Below, piece after piece: positions 11,159-23,238 of a stretch of DNA of 64,000 nt. The notes beneath the pieces are model-generated. The model did not search any database. It worked only from the letters and a program-made list of their open reading frames with translations, and was not told the origin of the DNA. The first letter of the stretch is position 1. Each line of letters begins with the position of its first letter. The stretch spans positions 2,252,130-2,316,129 of the forward strand of contig OY986966.1 of the NCBI GenBank assembly GCA_963920575.1, in the 5' to 3' direction. The position numbers and the translations under genes were made by a program. This stretch comes from Narthecium ossifragum. Lineage: Eukaryota > Streptophyta > Magnoliopsida > Dioscoreales > Nartheciaceae.

Positions 11159-12133
11159 ATGGCTTCAACTTCTGTTCGGAAAATTAATTTACGAAAAGAT
11201 AAAAAATTAAAAAATGCTCAATTAGCTGAATTTCCTTCAGAATTGGAAGCTCTAAATAACTGGGCTATCCCTGATGTTCCGAATAAGGAAATCTATAAAA
11301 TTGGCTTTTTAGACTTAAAGTCCATGATAGCAATTAAAACTGTTGAAAAAACAGTAACCGTAGATCAGGAAGATCAAACTCTTAAGCTTCTTGCAGAAGA
11401 AGATTTAGAACCTTATATGGAAAAATATAATTACGTTCATATAGGTTTGATTCAGGTGGCTTATAAACCACTAACTTTGCAAGGATTAAATGCTTCTCTT
11501 CTCTCTTGTCTAAGAGATGCCCGTTGTCTTAATTGGCCTCAATCCTTAATGGGAATAATGGAAACCAGCCTTAGTCATGGACCCGTATACTTTAATATTT
11601 ATCCAAATTTGAGTTTATCCTTAACTGATCCTAATATTTTGGAAGCTGTAAGTCTTAATATTAAGACTCACGGATATGAATTCTTACCCCAATCAGAGAC
11701 CATAGCTATTGTTTATAGAATTCATTATAAGGTCCTAAGTACCTTAGCCTCTAGAGCAAAACAATAGACCCTTCCAGGAAAAACAGTTTTAATAGAAACT
11801 AATCTACTGTCTTCCCATATTGCTACAAATAGACAGATAAAATGGAATGAAGTTAATTTTCCTGAGAATTGGTTACTAACAAATGCTGTCCCCCATAGAC
11901 CTATTATTAATCAACAAGTTGATCAAATATCCCAAACTGATGATGGTGAAGTTACTATAACTTTTGATCCTAATAGGACTATAAAATATACTGATGTTAC
12001 AACTTCTTCCAGAAAATCGGTCTCTCGTGAAGGTACCCCTATTCAGGCTATTAGAATATTTGAAACCCAAATCCCTCATGGGATTTACGAGAAGGAATCT
12101 AAATCAGATTCCGAAATAAGTTTTCAGTTGTAA
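11159..12133 (+). pseudogene. Pararetrovirus ORF1: movement protein (30K superfamily), one nonsense codon
   Basis: In caulimovirids the movement protein enlarges plasmodesmata for cell-to-cell spread. The open part covers 202 codons from ATG 11159 to a TAG at 11765-11767. The same frame then stays open for 121 more codons to a TAA at 12131-12133. Family-like words include YVHIGLIQVAYKPLT near residue 90 and CLRDARCLNWPQSLMG near residue 120, followed by HGPVYFNIYPNLSLSL. ORF2's ATG directly abuts the terminal TAA (TAAATG). The single TAG therefore looks like a point mutation in an ORF of about 324 codons. A natural readthrough codon is less likely. Confidence 0.85.
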
Positions 12134-15100
12134 ATGGATTTACGACCTAATAGTCCCCTCAGGAGATACCTCAATGAGGAATTTCAAAAGTTATATAATA
12201 AACAGTTTCGCGATTGGTTCTTCGCAACTTTCAATGAGGAACAAAGAAATTCTTATAAAGCATTATACTTTAGAGAATTAGAAGCTAAAAATCAGCTTCA
12301 GTTTTTTGCTGGATGGTTTTATAATCATTATGCTAATGAGAAAGAGGATGAAATAAATGCTATCATTGATCAAATTGCTGACGAGCATAATTCTGGACAG
12401 ATTGATGAGGAATTAGATCCTACAGCCAGAATAAACGTTATTGAAGAACACTTTAAAAGTTGGAAAACAATTGAAGGTGTTCAAAAGAGATCTTTATATC
12501 CTCCTACTGAACCCCTAAAACTTGAAGGGATTTCCACTTCTAATCTTGAGGCAACTGCGTTTATAAAACCTGTTGAATCAACAAATGAAACAATCAAAGA
12601 GTTGAATAAAATTTTTAAACAAAATAATTACTCTAATGTTTTTTCTCAAGTAATAGGGCAACAATTAACTCGTCTAGAAAAAACTATTGATAAACTTATC
12701 ACTAAGCTTGGAGAAATTATTCCTAATGCAAATTTGATAAAAGATAAAACAGTTAGGCTTCATACAAAACCTGCTATTAAACCAAATGCTTCAATCTCAA
12801 ATTTTAAATTAGGAAAGGAGTTATCCGAAGAACTTATAGATTCTCTGAGTAAACAATTTGCTCAAGCTAAAGTTCAAGTGCTTAATGACTTCATAAACCC
12901 CAAACAATCTGAAAGTTCTGATACTGAGGATATATCCTTAGAGACTGAACAACAATTTCAAACTGTCAATAAAATTGAACATCGACCTCGTAATATTGAA
13001 AAATTTTATTATAAACGACCTTCTCCTATAGATCTTTTATTTGAAGAAAATGATACATTTCTACAGCAAGATTACTCAGGACGTAATATTTATGAATGGA
13101 ACATTGATGGTATGAGTGATCATCAAGTTCTGAATATGGCACATAGAATGATGATGTATTCTACTATTTGCCATAATAATGGTAATACTGATCAACAAGT
13201 AGCTTCTTTTCTTACTTGTGGTTTTACTGGTAGTCTGAAAGGTTGGTGGGATAATTATCTCCAACCTGATCAACGCACTGAAATCCTTAGTGCTGTTAAG
13301 CTTGAAAATAATCAACAACAAACCGATGCGGTTTACACACTAGTTTTAACTATTCTTGACCATTTTACTGGTAATCTCACTGGTCAGGGGGAGCGAACAC
13401 GCACTTTGTTGCAAAATCTTCGTTGCCCTACTCTTACCCATTTTCGCTGGTATAAAGATGTTTTTATTACCCGCGTTATGCAATTAAATGACGCTCATAG
13501 TAGTCATTGGAAGTCAAAATTCATTGATGGATTACCTAATCTATTTGCTGAACGTGTGAGAAATTATATGCGGGAACAGAATGGTGGTATAATCCCCTTC
13601 GAGTCTTGCACTTATGGAGCATTAATAAATGCTTGCATTCATGAAGGATTAAGTTTATGTAATGATATTAAATTAAAACATCAATTAAAAACGCATAAAC
13701 TTACTGAAAAGAGACAGCTTGGAGAATTCTGTGAGCAGTTTGCCTTTGATGAACCTCGAAAGCTGAAACCACCTCCTGAACGAATAGAAAAAAGGAGAAA
13801 ACCCTTTTTTAAAAAGAAATTTAAGAAATCTATACCGCAAAAGGGTAATACTCAAAAACGACCTAAAATAGATAAAAGTAAAGCAAAATGCTTTAAATGT
13901 GGTAAAATTGGCCACTACGCTAATCGATGTTATACTAAGAAAAAAATTAATGAAATAGAAGACGAGGGATTAAAGAAATCTTTATATAAGGTTATGATTA
14001 CTACTGATTCCGACACTGATAATTCAATAGAATATGCTGAATCTGTCACTGACTTTACTGAAGAAATATCTTCAGAAGATGAACATAAATGTACTAAATG
14101 TTCTAAGAAGGATAAAACTGATTATTGGGGACAGATTGTTGAAATGAATAACCTTTCTATTAATATGATATCCTTCAATAAAGATTTTATAGCAAAGCTT
14201 TTGACTGAAGGAGACATAGCTCCTGATCTTAAAGCTCAGTTAATTGATATGTGTTTAAAACATAATCAAAAGATTGAAGCCCCTCGAATTGACAATACAT
14301 ATAGACTGTCTGAAGTTTTAAGACGACGACAAGAAAAGACTGTTAAGACTCTGTCTCTTGCAGAACTTAACAAAGAGGTTAATAACCTTAAAAGCGAAAT
14401 TAAAATGCTTAAAGAACAAAATGACTATATACTTTCATACATTGAAACGAAAGATTTAGAAATTTCACCAAATACCAATAACCAAGCGGTACTTGAGACT
14501 GGTCAATGTTCTAAGAGTCCCGAAGAAGAATTTCTGGTACAACTTGTACAACAAGTCACTACTCAAAAATGGTATGTTGAAATTACTCTTGTCCTCTCAG
14601 AATATGAGACTATCCCAAAGTTAATTGCTTTAATAGATAGTGGTGCTGATTTAAATTGTATACGTGAAGGAATCATTCCTTCTAAATTCTTTGAAAAAAC
14701 TACTCAAGCTCTTAGGGGCGCTAGTGGAAATAAATTAGAAGTCAATTTTAAGCTTCCTAAAGCTTATGTTTGTATACAAGATACTTGTATTCCAACCTCA
14801 TTTGTGTTAATTAAAGATTTATCTCAACACTTAATTCTTGGAACACCCTTTTTACATCAAATTATGCCTCTTGAAAGGGTAGATGCATCTGGAATAAGCG
14901 CCAGATATAAGAACTCTCCAATTACTATGCAATTCATCACAGAACCACAAACTAGAATCCTTAATGAAATTAAAGATATTCTGCTCAAGGAAAATCAAAT
15001 AAATTTTTTGAAAGAAGAAATTTCTTATGTTCATTTAGAACAACAATTACAGAAGTCCGCTACTAAAGATCTAATAGAACAGATTGATAAACAATTTCAA

Positions 15101-16502
15101 CAATCAGTTTGCGGCTCTGTTCCTAATGCTTTTTGGGACAGGAAAAAACATATTGTGGAATTACCTTATGAAGACTCTTTTGATGAACGGAATATTCCGA
15201 CTCGGGCAAGACCTTGCCAAATGAATCAAGAATATCTTGATCTATGTAAGAAAGAGATTGCTTCTCTAATAGAGAAGAAATTAATTAGAAAATCTTACTC
15301 TCCATGGAGTTGTACAGCATTTTATGTGAACAATAATGCTGAGAAAGAACGAGGTGTTCCTCGTCTAGTTATCAATTACAAACCTCTTAATAAGGTGCTT
15401 AAATGGATTCGTTATCCTATCCCTAATAAAAGGGATTTACTTAATAGAATTTATAAAGCAAAAGTTTTTTCTAAGTTTGATTTAAAATCAGGATATTGGC
15501 AAATTCAAGTTAACGAAAAAGATCGTTATAAAACAGCCTTTACCGTTCCTTTTGGACATTACGAATGGAATGTAATGCCATTTGGTTTGAAAAATGCTCC
15601 TTCTGAATTTCAGAATATTATGAATGATATTTTTATTCCTTACACTAACTTTATTTTGTCATATATAGATGATATACTCATCTTTTCGGATACCATTGAT
15701 CAGCATGTAAAGCATTTAGAAATATTTAGACATTTAGCCATTCATAATGGATTAGTCATATCGGCTCAAAAAATGAAGCTCTTTCAAACAGAAATTCGAT
15801 TTTTAGGACATAATATCGGTAAAGGAACAATTATTCCTATTGATAGAAGTATAGAATTTGCTTCTAAATTCCCTGATATTATTACAGATACAAATCAACT
15901 ACAACGATTTCTCGGAGCTTTAAATTATGTTTCTGACTACTATAAAGACTGGGCTAAAGATACAGCTATTCTTTATAATCGTCTTAAAAAGAATCCTCCT
16001 CCTTGGACAGAGGATCATACTAATGCTATTAAATTAATCAAGACTAAAGTCATTAATCTTCCTTGTACACATCTGCTTAAACCAGAGTGAAAAAAAAATT
16101 GTTGAAACTGACGCCAGTAATATTGGCTATGGTGGTATTCTTAAACAAATATGCCCTTCTTCTACTAAAGAAGAATTAGTTAGATACACATCCGGAAAGT
16201 GGAATCCCACTCAGTTTAATTATTCTACAATTAAAAAAGAAATGCTTTCTATCATTAAATGTCTTTATAAATTTCAAGACGATATTCTTAATCAGTATTT
16301 TATTCTTCGTATAGATTGTAGTTCTGCTAAAACTGTTATTGAAAAAGATGTTAAAAATCTTACTTCCAAACAAATCTTTGCTCGATGGCAAGCTGAATTA
16401 GCTGTCTTTGATTTCACTATTGAATTTATTCCTGGTAAAACTAATGTTTTACCCGATTTTCTTACCCGTGAATTTCTTCAGGGTGCTTATGAGCCGGCCT
16501 GA
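12134..16502 (+). pseudogene. Pararetrovirus ORF2: coat - protease - reverse transcriptase - RNase H polyprotein, frameshifted
   Basis: An uninterrupted 1318-codon frame runs from ATG 12134 to a TGA at 16088-16090. N-terminal residues up to about 560 look like capsid sequence, including GSLKGWWDNYL. A CCHC knuckle CFKCGKIGHYANRC is at residues 586-599. A coiled-coil-like segment rich in L, K and E lies near residues 750-775. The aspartic protease motif LIDSGADLN is at about 832, and the reverse transcriptase catalytic YIDDIL at about 1175. RNase H sequence (ETDAS and later FIPGKTNVLPDFLTRE) continues in another frame from about 16089 to 16502. The switch falls at a nine-A run (16090-16098), so a one-base slip is the simplest cause. 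No integrase follows. Confidence 0.9.
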
Positions 16503-17847
16503 GCCCCCTCTTTGGGGGCGGTGGAGTCGTGGCGGTCGTGGTCGTATTCGCTATGCTGGAATTTCCGGCCGCGGTTATGGCATTTCTGGTAGAGGTTATA
16601 CCTCCGAATTCGAAAGAGGTCATACCTCGAATACTACTGAATCTGAGTATGGTAATAGCTGGCGTACCATTCGCAAACAGCAAGGTAGAAGTACTACTTC
16701 TAAACCTCAAGAAAATATCACTAATAGTGATGAGGCAAAGTCCTTTGCGGAAGCCACTACTAAAGAAATTGATCTTGGAATGATTACCAAATCGGCTTAT
16801 GAAATCATGATTCATATTGAGCCAGAAGATATGTGTTACTCTGATAATCCAAAAAAATTACGCCAAAAATATTTGGACAATGCTTACTATCCGGCATCTG
16901 TTTATCAGCCGAGAAAATGGATGGAAGCTCTGTTATCACAGAGAGAAGTTTATTTTGAGCACTTCTTCAAAAACTCCGATGACAGGAGACCCCCTACTTA
17001 TAGTAAGTGCACTATCAAGAATATCTTGACACCAAAAGAGTGGGGGTTTAGTACTCTGAAGCCCATCCCTTTTAAAATTGACAAAGAAAGTTATACTTTT
17101 AATTACTGGGATTATAAGCAGGCCTTCTATACCGCATTTTTATGCGAAAATGAGAATTTGAAGCATACTTGGTTTATCAAGCTTTGCCCTGAGGTCCTTC
17201 ATAAGGAATTTCCAACATGGATTTATGATTGGTGGCGCAAATATGGCGCTGAACTGGAAATTTTACCTACACCAATTCTTGCACTTTATGATCAATGGGT
17301 TTCTACACACCCGGTTCTTTCTTCTATTCCGGAGAACGAAGTAGTTGAGGGAATGTTTCCTCTTTATTTCTTTGTTGAGGCAGAGATTCCATAGATATGG
17401 AAATGGTTTTCTTCCGTGGATATTGATGAACTATGTTGCCCTTGTCTCATCAGACAATACCAAATTAAATGGTGGAAAGGCTTGGATGTTAAGACTAAGG
17501 TCTTTGAAATCCAAGAAATTATTAAGGCTAATGAAAGCCTATTAAAAGAAAAAAGAATGCTTGAACCACCAAGAGAACATTCTATGATTCGGCTACAAAA
17601 AATGTTTGAACGACAATTTCCTCATGCATCTGAAAATGAAATCATGCAGAAATGTTATGAACATTTAAAAAACCAATTTACTAGCCATTTTGCTAGTCCT
17701 GACAGAGCAGATGATCTCATGCAAGATGCTCAAGACCCTTATGGTGATCACGAGGCAATCTGGACCCAGATTATTTCCCAAGATTTGCCAGGGAAAAAGA
17801 AGGGTACCACCAGTGGTGGAGCATCCACCAGCTCCTCCACCCACTAG
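16489..17847 (+). pseudogene. Pararetrovirus ORF3, unknown function, RGG-rich N-terminus, one nonsense codon
   Basis: The start ATG at 16489 overlaps the end of ORF2 by 14 nt, a compact viral arrangement. The open part covers 301 codons to a TAG at 17392-17394. The same frame then continues 150 codons to 17847. The N-terminus is rich in arginine and glycine (RWSRGGRGRIRY, GRGYGISGRGY), resembling an RGG-box RNA-binding tail. The middle has many aromatic residues, with WIYDWWRKYG near residue 245. The end is rich in S, T and G. I do not recognise a named domain. The position suggests the extra downstream ORF seen in several endogenous caulimovirids, or an inclusion-body protein, but neither is demonstrated. 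Confidence 0.7.
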
Positions 17848-17878
17848 TGATATGCTTATGTCACCGAGCCTTTTGAAG

Positions 17879-17920
17879 ATTCGCTCCTGATAAGATCAGA
17901 TTCGCTCCTGATAAGATCAG
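17879..17920 (+). repeat. 21-bp perfect tandem duplication at the right terminal repeat boundary
   Basis: A 21-bp unit ending in GATAAGATCAG occurs twice without mismatch (17879-17899 and 17900-17920). The second copy is the first part of the right terminal repeat. The left terminal repeat contains only one copy. Confidence 0.9.
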
Positions 17921-18372
17921 ATAATGCGCCACTCACTCAACTGCAAACCAACTCAGCACACGAAGTGGCGGGCCCTACCTTTTGAGCATTATTGCTCCAC
18001 TGAGCCGACAGGATTAAAAGAGAAATATTCTCAATAATGTAGCTTTACTTAGCCTTGAAGGCTTGTACCTCTATATAAGAGGAAGAACTCGTCTGAGTTC
18101 AGTACGCTGGTTTTCACCCACTCTCCTCTTGTAACCTCTCTTCCCCTTGTAATCAAGAACCAGTGGAATATAGCTAAGCCTTTGTAAGTATCTTCTTCTT
18201 CTTATCTTCTTATTATTTTGTTTGGGTAATTTTTGGAACGCTTATCCCAAGGCTGGAACTTTCATAGTTCAGTTCTACCTTCCGATCCCTTCAAAAGGAT
18301 CGGCAGCATCGAGCGCCAGTCTCCTTGAGATAAGATTTTCTGAAAAATACCCCTTCCGTTACTTTGGTATCA
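17900..18372 (+). repeat. Pararetrovirus right terminal direct repeat
   Basis: The second copy of 10371-10843, the same length with five substitutions. It ends at ...TTTGGTATCA, eight bases into the primer-binding site, after which unrelated sequence starts. Confidence 0.9.
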
Positions 18373-18987
18373 CCTGTTGCTTTCGTATGCATGAGAGCTG
18401 ATTTGGATACCGTCTCATCCTGAGAAATGTGTGACAGGTGATGAAAAGAAGAAAGAATTCAAACTAGGGTTACTTCCATGGTCATGAGTCTGATGACCTA
18501 GTTATTCTTGGATTAATTAATTATCCATGCACACAAAGAGAGCCAGGTGTCCTGGTTCAGAAGCATCCAAAGCCCCTCGCGTGCCCATTAAGATGCATGC
18601 GTGCCGAAGGGACCCATGACTTTTAGCTAGCTGTTAAGAAGGCATAAACGAGAGTGATTGCGTTGTAATATATGTGATTTGGATGGAACACAGTAGCGTA
18701 TCCGTATCTTAATATATATATATATATAACTTTCAAATATCTTTGTAAGAATATATATATCGATCTTATAAGGTGCAATAACGGTTACAATCGTTTTCCT
18801 TATATTAGTTTGTTTACATGTATATTTTCCTAAGTTAATTTTATATATTTTTATCATATTCCTTAGGTTAGTTTTAAATATACATATACATCCTTATATA
18901 AGGTTGGTCCATTAATCAAATTCGATTTTTATAACCGAATCATCCATTAACTTGATGGTTACCTGTCAGGTGGTAGGGGCCCACCTA

Positions 18988-18988
<1 letters not shown>
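18373..18988. other. AT-rich intergenic DNA
   Basis: No gene is seen. Short TA runs and diverged CCTAAGTTA / CCTTAGGTTA words are present. Confidence 0.5.

Positions 18989-19046
<58 letters not shown>
18989..19046. repeat. (TA)29 microsatellite
   Basis: A perfect TA dinucleotide run of 58 bp. Confidence 0.95.
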
Positions 19047-19051
<5 letters not shown>

Positions 19052-21060
19052 GTAATTTCATTTGAGCTGGCTAACTATTGCTCAAATTCATATTGGAATT
19101 AATAACTTCTATAGTTAATTAATTAGCGGAAGGATACATATATATGTAATAAAAAAGGCATGGAATTTTTTTTGGTAGTTCTATATATGTCACACTATAA
19201 TAACGTATATATATGATCATCAACATGTGTATAACCACATGTCCAGAGAAAGGCATGGAAATTTTTTTTGATGGCCTGAAACATGTTAGGAATTAAATAA
19301 TGTAGAGAACAAGACCATTCTCTCATTCCCCTTGATCAGCTCTACTACTAGTACTATTGTTCAATGCATGCATGGTAACTAAGTCATCTGGACTTATCCT
19401 TTTTTATGCCTATTAATTTCCTGTGATCGAGTTTGTGGTGAGGATGACTTGCTTCAATGAATTGCTTCACGGCTATATATATATTGACCAAGACTTGGTC
19501 ATTAGTTGTTCATATATATATATATATATATATAGACTTGGTCATTATATATAGTTCTTCATATATGCATTTCTGAACTTAGAAAACTCTCTGCCGATTT
19601 CTGTTCGCAGCGCACGAGAGATGGCGACTTGAAACAGTGTTTTCCACGTGCGGTTCATGCATGGTTCAATTAGGCACGAATGTTCTAATCTTCAAGCACT
19701 AGAGATTGATTGGCTTTATTCCCCCGTTTTTGATGGTCTGGCAGACTTTGGCTGAAGAATTGACAGGCAAATCCTATCAAATAAGCTTCCTTTTTCCACC
19801 CGACAAAAGAATAGGAATGTGGCCATTGTCATTCCAATCCAAGCGTGCACAAATAACATACATAACTTTGTTCAAGAACATCCTATCTGTAGGACAAGTC
19901 TTCACCCCCTCCAAACATTTTTAATGGAGAGAAGGAATCTGGCTTCCTCCACAAAGCTAGCTAGCTTTAGATTGACCACTTTTGTGTACTTTCTCATCTT
20001 AAAATTAAAGCATGTGGGAAAATTTAAATTTGAATTTGAAATACTATATATGGGCATAATAGTATAATACTATATGGTATATGGTGAGTGTGTGTCAATT
20101 CTGAAAATGACTGGTTTGATAAGCTCTAAATAAGTGGATGCTTGATTAGATAGGTTTTTGTAAACCAGCTTCTAGACTCATCTAATTAAAAAAAAAATGG
20201 ATGCTTAATTGGGTTCTTATTTTAAAGGGATTAATTATTCCCCTTCAGGAACCCAATAATTCAAAGTGTAATGATTCTTAGTGCCAATGTAAGAATCAGG
20301 ATGGCCTCTTATATTCTCCAATGGCTGGCATATCATTCTATGAAAGATTTTTTTTTTTCTTTTCTTCTTTTTTCTCATGAGATGAGCCAAGAGACCGAAA
20401 CTATAAATTAAGGGAGTCCATATAGGTGACTCGATTTCATGGATTATTGATGATGAAGTCACTGTCACTCTTGGAAATCTGGTCATAAAAATGGTAATTT
20501 TTATATTAGTTGAGCTAACTGAGTTTAGGGAGACATAATATAATGTCTATAATAAAAAACGGCCAATCTTGTGTTAGGGATATGAGGGGTCCCGGCGATG
20601 TGCCATATAATGACGGGACGTCACAATGGAAGAGTTAACCGAACCAAAAGGCATACGAAGAAAAATAGTAAAGAGGAACACAAGGCTTTACATGGAAAAA
20701 CATCCCAACAAATCACCGAGAAGAAAAAATCACGAGCGATCGAGGAACTCTTCACTATGAGGGGAGAATACAAATCCCGAACTCTAGCATGATCTCTCTC
20801 TAAGATGCCTACTTTCACACCTCTCACAATGGCTGCCACAAACACCCTAAGCACACAAACCCTAGGTTACAAGCCCTTTTATAACCCAACTCCATGGAAG
20901 TTTACAATAGATCAACATACGGAACATGGCTCGGAATTAACCAAAGCCTAAGTCAGATCAAACTCCAAGTTAAACGACTGCTTGACCAAACTTATCATCT
21001 ACCGGCTGATATGAGTTGATCAACAAACTCGCTAATCCTTAGAGCCTAGGGGTTGCTCGA
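19047..21060. other. Intergenic, nothing recognised
   Basis: AT-rich with short TA tracts near 19470-19530. GC content rises from about 20590 to 21060, which may be part of another old repeat, but no terminal structures or domains are visible. Confidence 0.45.
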
Positions 21061-21099
21061 AAGGGCCGGCCCTGAGGCAAGGCCTTCCAGCAAAATAAA

Positions 21100-22721
21100 T
21101 GACTCACCTTGAAATATGTCGTTAGTATATCAACGGCGGACAAAACAATTAACCGGACTAATAGCTAACTACAACGTAGTTAATGGGAGTACGGGTCGAG
21201 TCCTCGGAGAATTGGATGGTCGAATTAATGGATGCAATATAATCTCTACAATAGTTGGAAACAATTTGATTGATTTTAAAGTTGTTTAAACTAAAGTATT
21301 CTAGAAACACTTAACGCTAAGAGATTTATCAAGGAAGAAATCCTAGGGAATTCTAATCCGAATTAGGTCTAAATATTTTCTCTATGAATCAAGATGAATA
21401 ACATTTACATGAGATAGTCGAAATTAGGGATCAATGAGCGTAGGATTAGTATCGCTCGTCGCTAATGAGACGTCGGGTTAGAATCATCTCATCGTGTGAA
21501 TTACAAGGTGAAAATCCATGATCGAGGCTTTAATCCGATCATAGCTCAACAATCGCCGGCTTAAGGTCCTATTGTTGGCAAGGAATCAAGGTTTTGTATG
21601 ACTAAGGTCTTGGATTGGGGTGGATTTAATACCTCAATCCAATCCTCCATTTAAGTCAAGAATGGTAAGTAGGATAGCTTTGGCTTGAGGTGGTTCTAGC
21701 ACCTCAACCTCCTATCCTAAGGTCAAGAGTTGGCCATGGTTCTAACATGACCTACTCTTTGAGGGATTTCATCAAATACCTAGCATGCATCTAATACTCG
21801 AGCAATTAAATGCAAATATAGATACTCAAACCATTCAAGAGTAGACTTTATTGAAGAAATAAGGAATTGAATCCAAATTCATACAAAGATTCCATCTCAC
21901 AAACGTTATTACATCAAAGATTACAAAAGAAATCTAAAAATAACACCTAAGACATTATAGAATTCCCAAGGATGAGGATTTTAGTTACTCATCTTGGTTG
22001 GACGATTCATAGGAAGAGAGGTTTCATCCATCTTCTTCATTGATCTCCACCTTTTGAGCCCTAAATCCTTGGAAATTGGAGGAGAAAACTCAAGAATATA
22101 GAGGAGGGAAGAAGGCTGTCAAGAGAGGGAACCAGAGAGAAAAAGAAGACCCCCAAATTAGAGCCAAAACCCCTATTTATAGGCCCCAAGTTGTGGACCC
22201 TCGGATTAGATCTGAGCCGTCCATTTATAACCGTCAGCGATCTTGGATCGATCCACAGTAATATTGGATCGATTCAATATGAGCAAAAGATCATACCTTT
22301 CTGTGGAAAGGAAATATGGATCGATCCCAGTCAAATTTGGATCGATCCATTTTGTACCCAAGAACAAGTACTCTTGGTAAAAGAAATATGGATCGATCCC
22401 ATGACGGTTTGGATCGATCCATTTTGTACCGATCTTTCTAGGAAGAGATATTTGGATCGATCCATTAAGAATCCGGATCGATCCAACTTTGAATAAAAAC
22501 TATGGCCTTCTGGAAAAGGATCGGGATCGATCCAAAATGACCTTGGATCGATCCAAATTGTCTGGATCTGTTTTACTGATGTCTTTTGGTTCGAAATCCA
22601 TGCAACTCTCTTCGAAAGCTCTTGTACCTGAAACCATATGAAAAGATATTAAAAATGCATTGCTTGAGAGCTAACAAAGCTCAGTTGAATGGGTGAATTA
22701 TGTATATTTTGTGACTTATCA
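21100..22721 (-). repeat. Athila 3' LTR (left copy)
   Basis: 1622 bp, pairing with 33186-34807. In element orientation U3 contains five dyads of GGATCGATCC (22245-22554), followed by a TATA box, minus-strand CTATAAATAG, at 22182-22173. One palindrome is mutated in this copy (22266-22275). Confidence 0.95.
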
Positions 22722-22732
22722 CACCCCCCAAC
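22722..22732 (-). other. Athila polypurine tract
   Basis: On the minus strand a TTGGGGGGTG tract sits directly before the 3' LTR, the expected place for plus-strand priming. A second similar tract lies at about 24082-24092. Confidence 0.75.
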
Positions 22733-23238
22733 TTGAACTTTGCTAGTCCTCGAGCAAAGCAAAAAGACAAATAAAATCTAACTAGCCACTTTCGTAGGAC
22801 TCACGATTGCACTTAGCATGTGCAACAAGCCGTTAAACCCCTAGGTTTACCCTAGAGGACGAGTGTTGTCTCGTGAGGGTTTACAGTGATGATACCCACA
22901 AACATCTTATTTACAGTTGGAATGCTAAGAAACCATACATCAATTCATATGTGATTTAGATTTACTCCAATGTCAAATATTAGAATCATGTGCACAATGA
23001 TACCCTTCACATCACATAATTATAAGAAATATGCTAATCAAGCTATGGTTATTACCCTTCAAGGACTTTAAAGCACTTAGTACTATTATAGCATAGTCAA
23101 GAAATCCAAGTGTAAGATGTTACCGCACACATATTTGGGGTTTTCAAAATCAACCAAATAAGGCCCAATCTGATTCAGTCATCTCAAGTATTCCACATGT
23201 TTGCTGAAATATAACATGGTTGCTCTTTATGCTTTTCT

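Larger units (their letters stand above)
10371..18372 (+). mobile_element. Endogenous pararetrovirus (Caulimoviridae-like), decayed
   Basis: This is an 8.0-kb integrated copy of a plant double-stranded-DNA pararetrovirus. The order is terminal repeat with promoter, tRNA-Met primer site, leader, movement protein, polyprotein (coat zinc finger, aspartic protease, reverse transcriptase, RNase H), a third ORF, then the second terminal repeat. The separate 30K-type movement protein and the lack of any integrase separate it from LTR retrotransposons. It has three disabling lesions: an in-frame TAG in the movement protein, a frameshift at the RNase H junction, and an in-frame TAG in the third ORF. 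The left flank is (TA)n-rich. The genus cannot be assigned without a phylogeny of the reverse transcriptase. Confidence 0.9.

Noticed and set aside
10371..18372. LTR retrotransposon reading of the pararetrovirus
   Set aside because: Terminal repeats, PBS and RT would fit an LTR element. However, there is a separate 30K-type movement protein and no integrase, part of the PBS lies inside the repeat, and no target duplication is visible.
22191..22496. Open frames rich in WIDP and LDRS words over the palindrome arrays (also 34277-34582 and 26268-26771)
   Set aside because: These are translations of the repeated GGATCGATCC motif, present in several frames and on both strands. They are not proteins.
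22245..22554. CRISPR-like pattern of short palindromic repeats with spacers
   Set aside because: The repeats are only 10 bp, lie in plant LTRs, are duplicated identically between the LTRs and have no cas genes.
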